Positions 5,671-8,719 of a stretch of DNA of 8,719 nucleotides are shown one piece after another. Position 1 is the first letter of the stretch. Every line of letters begins with the position of its first letter. The position numbers were made by a program, and so were the translations under genes. The DNA lies in the NCBI GenBank assembly GCA_001795235.1, contig MGNZ01000057.1:10426-19144 (forward strand). The letters run 5' to 3'. The stretch comes from Chloroflexi bacterium RBG_16_64_32 (GTDB lineage: Bacteria > Chloroflexota > Dehalococcoidia > SM23-28-2 > RBG-16-64-32). The notes under the pieces were generated by a model. That model saw nothing but the letters and a program-made list of their open reading frames with translations. It did no database searches and was not told the origin of the DNA.

Positions 5671-7166
5671 CCTCTTGCACCCACGTCTCGGCGGCCTGCA
5701 TCGTGGCGCAACCGCCAGCCATTGAACCGCCGCTCACGGCTCAGCGCACGGCGCTGCCCTGATCCCTTACGGTGCGCTAGCACCGCCGCCGCCAGTAGCG
5801 CCACCTGTTCCTGGCCCAGCCCGTTCTCCTTGCGCGCTTCAAATCGTCTGTCCACAAAGGTGGTGTCCAGCTTGCCCTGGACAAAGTGCGCATCCTCCAT
5901 CACTTGCAGGTGGAAGGGAATGTTGGTGCTGATTCCCACGATCTTGAACTCGCGCAGCGCCCGCTTCATCCGCTGGATCGTCTCCAGGCGCGTCCGGCCC
6001 CAGGTGCACAGCTTGGCGATCAGCGGGTCGTAGTAATGACTGATCTCCAGCCCGTCGTACAGGGCCGAGTCGACACGCACGCCGGGGCCGCCCGGCACCG
6101 ATACGAAGCTGACCGTTCCCACGGACGGCAGGAAGTTGTTGAACGGGTCCTCGGCGGCGATGCGGCACTCCATAGCCCATCCCTGGACGGCCACCTCGCT
6201 GTAGGGCAGCTCCTCGCCTGCCGCCACCAGGATCTGATCGCCAACCAGGTCCACCCCGGTGACCATCTCCGTCACCGGATGCTCCACCTGCAGTCGGGTA
6301 TTCATTTCCATGAAGTTCACCCGGCCCTCCTGGTCAACCAGGAACTCCAAGGTGCCTACGCTGGTGTATTTGATGGCATGCACCGCTCGCAGAGCCATCT
6401 CTTCAAGCTGACGCCGCAGCTTGCGGTCGACCGCCGTGGACGGCGCCTCCTCGATCATCTTCTGATGCCGTCGCTGAATGGAGCATTCGCGCTCGCCAAG
6501 AAATACGGCGTTTCCGCTCCCGTCTGCGATGACCTGCACCTCGATGTGGCGCACCGGCTCCAGGAACTTCTCCAGGTAGAGCGCCCCGTCCCCGAAGGCC
6601 GAGGCCGCCTCGTGGCTCGCCGCCTCCAGCGCCATCGGCAGCTCGTCGGCGCGGTACACGGTGCGCATACCGCGGCCGCCGCCGCCGGCCGTCGCCTTGA
6701 TCATGATCGGGTAGCCGATGCCGGTGGCTGCACTGGCCGCCGTCCCCTCAGACGTAACCTCTTCGCTACCCGGCACCACAGGGATGCCCGCCTCCGCCAT
6801 GAGCTTGCGGGCCTGAATCTTGTCTCCCATGGTGCGAAGAGAGTCCGGCGAGGGTCCTACCCAAGCGATCCCGGCGTCTAGGCAGGCCTGAGCGAACTTC
6901 GAGTTCTCCGCCAGAAAGCCGTAGCCGGGGTGAAGAGCGTCTGCGCCGGCCCTCCTGGCGACCTCAATGATCCGCTCCCCGTTGAGGTAGCTCTCCCGCG
7001 CCGCCGCCGGGCCGATGAGGTACGCCTCGTCGGCGTGGCGCACGTGTAGAGAGTTGCGGTCCGCCTCCGAGTAGACGGCAACGGCTTTGATGCCGATCTC
7101 ACGGCAAGCCCTGACGATGCGGAGGGCGATCTCTCCGCGGTTGGCTATAAGAAGTTTCTTAAACAA
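5652..7166 (-). CDS. accC: Biotin carboxylase subunit of acyl-CoA carboxylase (TTG start)
   Basis: ATP-grasp enzyme that carboxylates carrier-bound biotin using ATP and bicarbonate; cytosolic. It is 504 residues against about 450 for E. coli AccC. Seen in order: FKKLLIANRGEIALR; HPGYGFLAEN; K116 and K157 (ATP binding); Gly-rich KATAGGGGRGM (157-167); H207; ERECSIQRRHQK with K236; E274, E287, N289 and R291 in FMEMNTRLQVEHPVTEM; and R335 in MECRIAAEDP, so the catalytic set is complete. About 55 residues after TTFVDRRFE are low-complexity and Arg-rich, resembling the linker that leads into a BT domain. The start is TTG 7166-7164, since FKKLLIANRGEIA is the conserved N-terminus and no ATG/GTG lies between it and the upstream in-frame TAG. 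The symbol is by domain; it may serve acetyl- or propionyl-CoA carboxylase. Confidence 0.93.
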   Translation of the reverse strand: MFKKLLIANRGEIALRIVRACREIGIKAVAVYSEADRNSLHVRHADEAYLIGPAAARESYLNGERIIEVARRAGADALHPGYGFLAENSKFAQACLDAGIAWVGPSPDSLRTMGDKIQARKLMAEAGIPVVPGSEEVTSEGTAASAATGIGYPIMIKATAGGGGRGMRTVYRADELPMALEAASHEAASAFGDGALYLEKFLEPVRHIEVQVIADGSGNAVFLGERECSIQRRHQKMIEEAPSTAVDRKLRRQLEEMALRAVHAIKYTSVGTLEFLVDQEGRVNFMEMNTRLQVEHPVTEMVTGVDLVGDQILVAAGEELPYSEVAVQGWAMECRIAAEDPFNNFLPSVGTVSFVSVPGGPGVRVDSALYDGLEISHYYDPLIAKLCTWGRTRLETIQRMKRALREFKIVGISTNIPFHLQVMEDAHFVQGKLDTTFVDRRFEARKENGLGQEQVALLAAAVLAHRKGSGQRRALSRERRFNGWRLRHDAGRRDVGARGWRRNI

Positions 7167-7175
7167 GGCAGCGCA

Positions 7176-7204
7176 ATTATCAGCCTTTTCTATAGTAATT
7201 ACAA
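7176..7204 (-). promoter_or_regulatory. Sigma-70-type promoter for the biotin carboxylase/carrier pair
   Basis: On the - strand TTGTAA (7204-7199, 4 of 6) and GATAAT (7181-7176, 5 of 6) are separated by exactly 17 bp. The predicted transcript start is near 7169, only about 3 nt before the TTG start codon, so the mRNA would be almost leaderless. No Shine-Dalgarno is visible before the TTG. The surrounding sequence is AT-rich compared with the rest of the window, as expected for a promoter. Confidence 0.5.
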
Positions 7205-7229
7205 AGAATGCCTATCCACGTCCCTTGTA

Positions 7230-7430
7230 TCACAGACCCGTCGCCCCCGGCAAGCGCTCCACTGTTAACAACAGAAGACAAAGGCTACCTCTTTTCCTCT
7301 CTTCCTCCACTTCCCCGTGCATCCGCTTTATGACCTCCGCCAGGGGCCGTGCGCCCAGGTCTTCGCCGCTGCGCAAGCGCACGGCTGCCGTCGCTGATTC
7401 CGCCTCCCTATCGCGGTCCATAACCTTGTA
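7230..7430 (-). pseudogene. Probable remnant of a thrS 3' end (second ThrS C-terminal tail)
   Basis: Reading down from 7430 on the - strand gives YKVMDRDREAESATAAVRLR followed by SGEDLGARPLAEVIKRM and a charged GEVEEERKR. This matches the closing pattern of threonyl-tRNA synthetases, Y-x-LVVGDREAE...VRxR...DLG-x-xPLxExI. Homology ends near 7290, the usual end of ThrS; the frame then runs through unrelated codons to TGA 7232-7230. An ATG exists at 7421, but there is no Shine-Dalgarno and only about 45 residues of a fold that cannot stand alone. The intact thrS just upstream ends with its own different tail (VVGDIEAGQG...RSRGGGQWQL), so this is a second copy's end, not a continuation. A short expressed peptide is possible but unlikely. 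Confidence 0.5.
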
Positions 7431-7505
7431 GCTGCAGACCTTTAGGTCTGCTCCTTAAGAGCAGATCCTGTCTACCGACAGGCAGGGCTGAAGCCCTGCA
7501 GCTAC
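7428..7505. repeat. 78-bp nested palindromic element with 10-bp terminal inverted repeats (REP/MITE-like)
   Basis: The ends are perfect inverted repeats, GTAGCTGCAG (7428-7437) and CTGCAGCTAC (7496-7505). Inside are four hairpins: GCAGACC/GGTCTGC (7434-7440/7445-7451, loop TTTA); TCTGCTC/GAGCAGA (7447-7453/7459-7465, loop CTTAA); CCTGTC/GACAGG (7467-7472/7477-7482, loop TACC); and GCAGGGC/GCCCTGC (7482-7488/7493-7499, loop TGAA). The first and last share the pattern GCAG-NNN-TNNA-NNN-CTGC, with compensated middles, which suggests a selected or amplified structure. The first two hairpins share bases and exclude each other. No target-site duplication is obvious. The right end supplies the thrS stop codon. 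It resembles dispersed palindromic repeats of environmental bacteria, but copy number cannot be seen here. Confidence 0.7.
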
Positions 7506-8719
7506 GGACTATAGTGCTTCTTCCTTACGTCGGTCATTGCTTGTTCGGGCTCGCGGTCCTTGCGGCTTACCGCCAGTTCCAGGGCTTCTCGTAGCTGGTC
7601 TACCGTCAACTGCCACTGGCCCCCACCCCGGGAGCGGGCCATCACTAACCCCTGACCGGCCTCTATGTCCCCCACGACAGCCATCACCGCCATCTTTTGG
7701 AGCTGGGCGTCGCGGATCTTGGCCTGCATGCGCTCCGCCCGCGCGTCCACCTCCACCCGCAGTCCGGCCTGCTGTAGCGCCTCGGCCACGGAGTTCGCGT
7801 ACTCGATGTGGCGGTCCGCTATCGGTATCACCACCGCCTGCAGCGGCGCCAGCCACAGCGGGAACGCGCCCCCGTAGTGCTCGATCAGTACGCCGAAGAA
7901 CCGCTCTATCGCTCCCAGCAGGGCGCGGTGCACCATGTACGGCCGGTGCTCCCGCCCGTCCTCGCCGATGTAGCTGATGTCGAACCGCTGAGGCAGGTTG
8001 AAGTCGAACTGAATCGTAGTGCACTGCCACTCCCGCCCCAGGGCGTCCAGCAGCTTGACGTCGATCTTCGGCCCGTAGAACACGGCGCCGCCCTCGTCCA
8101 CGTCGTGGGGCAGGCCGCGGTCCTGGATCGCCTCCCTTAGAACGCTCGTGGCCATATCCCACTCTTCCAGTGTGCCTGCGTACTTGCCCTCCGCCGAGCG
8201 GGTGGACAGGTAAACGTGGAACCTCTCGAACCCGAAGGCGCGGAAAAAGAGCTGCATGAAGTCCACGCAGCGCTCTATCTCATCCTTCACCTGGTCCGGC
8301 CGGCAGAAGATGTGGGCGTCGTCCTGGGTGAAGCCGCGCACCCGCATCAGCCCGTGCAGCACGCCGGAGCGCTCGTACCTATAAACGGTGCCCAGCTCCG
8401 CCATGCGTATCGGCAGCTCGCGGTAGCTGCGCAGGCCGCTGCGGTACATCTGGATATGGAAGGGGCAGTTCATCGGCTTCACGTAGTAGTCTTGCCCGTC
8501 CACGTCCATGGGCGAAAACATGCTCTCAGAGTAGAAGTCCAGGTGGCCGCTCTTCTCCCAGAGCGTGGAGCGCCCTATGTGCGGCGAGTAAACCACCTCG
8601 TAGCCCGCCTTGTAGTGCTCCTGCCGCCAGAAGTCCTCGATGATGGTGCGCATGCGGCCGCCCTTGGGGTGCCAGTAGACCAGCCCCGGCCCGTACTCCT
8701 CGTGGAAGGAGAACAGGTC
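7502..8719 (-). CDS. thrS: Threonyl-tRNA synthetase, N-terminally cut by the window edge
   Basis: The frame is open from the right edge to TAG 7504-7502, giving 405 residues of the catalytic core and anticodon-binding domain; TGS and editing domains, if present, lie outside. Class II core: LFSFHEEYGPGLVYWHPKGG, motif 1 around RTIIEDFWRQEHYKAGYEVV, then YVKPMNCPFHI with the zinc cysteine, motif 2 ELGTVYRYERSGVLHGLMRVR, RGFTQDDAHIF with a zinc histidine, YGPKIDV, FDFNLPQRFD, and motif 3 YMVHRALLGAIERFFG with the second zinc histidine. The anticodon domain has PLWLAPLQAVVIPIADRH and RVEVDARAERMQAKIRDAQLQK. Its final strand-helix (VVGDIEAGQGLVMARSRGGG) lacks the usual DLGxMPLxEF motif. The ATG at 8653 is internal, not the start. 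The stop codon lies inside the terminal repeat of the adjacent palindromic element, so the last codon and stop come from that element. Confidence 0.95.
   Translation of the reverse strand, partial: DLFSFHEEYGPGLVYWHPKGGRMRTIIEDFWRQEHYKAGYEVVYSPHIGRSTLWEKSGHLDFYSESMFSPMDVDGQDYYVKPMNCPFHIQMYRSGLRSYRELPIRMAELGTVYRYERSGVLHGLMRVRGFTQDDAHIFCRPDQVKDEIERCVDFMQLFFRAFGFERFHVYLSTRSAEGKYAGTLEEWDMATSVLREAIQDRGLPHDVDEGGAVFYGPKIDVKLLDALGREWQCTTIQFDFNLPQRFDISYIGEDGREHRPYMVHRALLGAIERFFGVLIEHYGGAFPLWLAPLQAVVIPIADRHIEYANSVAEALQQAGLRVEVDARAERMQAKIRDAQLQKMAVMAVVGDIEAGQGLVMARSRGGGQWQLTVDQLREALELAVSRKDREPEQAMTDVRKKHYSP

Larger units (their letters stand above)
7167..7501. other. Long intergenic region between thrS and accC
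   Basis: This 335-bp gap contains, in - strand order, most of a 78-bp palindromic element (7505-7428), a thrS-like C-terminal remnant (about 7430-7290), about 85 bp with no recognisable feature other than a small hairpin (CTGTT 7262-7266, loop AAC, AACAG 7270-7274, no T-run), and the accC promoter (7204-7176). No intact gene is supported here on either strand. Confidence 0.6.

Noticed and set aside
5886..6881. 331-codon open frame on the + strand opposite the biotin carboxylase gene
   Set aside because: It lies wholly antisense to a clear accC with complete catalytic motifs, has no recognisable domain, and long antisense frames are expected in GC-rich DNA.
7262..7274. Intrinsic terminator between the thrS remnant and accC
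   Set aside because: The hairpin has a 5-bp stem, low GC and no following T-run on either strand.
7428..7505. tRNA or T-box-like RNA in the cloverleaf-like palindrome
   Set aside because: Its length and arms suggest a cloverleaf, but there is no TTCRA T-loop, no D-loop A-box, no seven-base anticodon loop and no T-box motif, and it lies after thrS rather than before it.
7428..7505. CRISPR array
   Set aside because: The repeats are inverted, not direct, there are no regularly spaced spacers and no cas genes nearby.

Overview
This GC-rich window (roughly 60-65% G+C by eye) is a bacterial housekeeping region built around translation genes. It probably comes from an uncultured or little-studied lineage. 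The CX2C-X4-CX2C cluster in PheS, the separate biotin carboxylase and carrier genes, and the thrS / infC-rpmI-rplT / pheST neighbourhood would fit Chloroflexota (Dehalococcoidia/SAR202-like). That placement is an inference from general resemblance, not a demonstrated result.

Layout. On the + strand: the C-terminal end of a class IV aminotransferase (1-261), a promoter (307-335), then pheS (364-1407) and pheT (1417-3819), the two subunits of phenylalanyl-tRNA synthetase. Everything to the right is on the - strand and converges on pheT. Read in its direction of transcription it is: thrS (8719 to 7502, N-terminus outside the window), a 78-bp nested palindromic element (7505 to 7428) beside a probable remnant of a second thrS 3' end, a promoter, a biotin carboxylase gene (7166 to 5652), an overlapping biotin-carrier gene (5670 to 5149), another promoter, then infC, rpmI and rplT (5075 to 3922).

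The genes form three sets. pheST charges tRNA-Phe. thrS, infC, rpmI and rplT supply threonyl-tRNA synthetase, initiation factor IF3 and ribosomal proteins L35 and L20. The biotin carboxylase/carrier pair is the ATP-dependent half of an acyl-CoA (acetyl- or propionyl-CoA) carboxylase; its carboxyltransferase is not in the window. In E. coli thrS-infC-rpmI-rplT-pheST is one colinear cluster. Here it is broken by the carboxylase pair and by inversion of pheST.

Three start-codon decisions matter. infC has no ATG/GTG/TTG in its N-terminal region and most likely starts at ATA (5075), behind a good Shine-Dalgarno and its own promoter. rpmI starts at TTG (4498), overlapping the infC stop. pheS should start at 364, because earlier in-frame starts lie inside a strong sigma-70-type promoter. 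No complete new system is evident. The most unusual part is the thrS/accC gap (7167-7501), which holds the palindromic element, the thrS-like remnant and the accC promoter.
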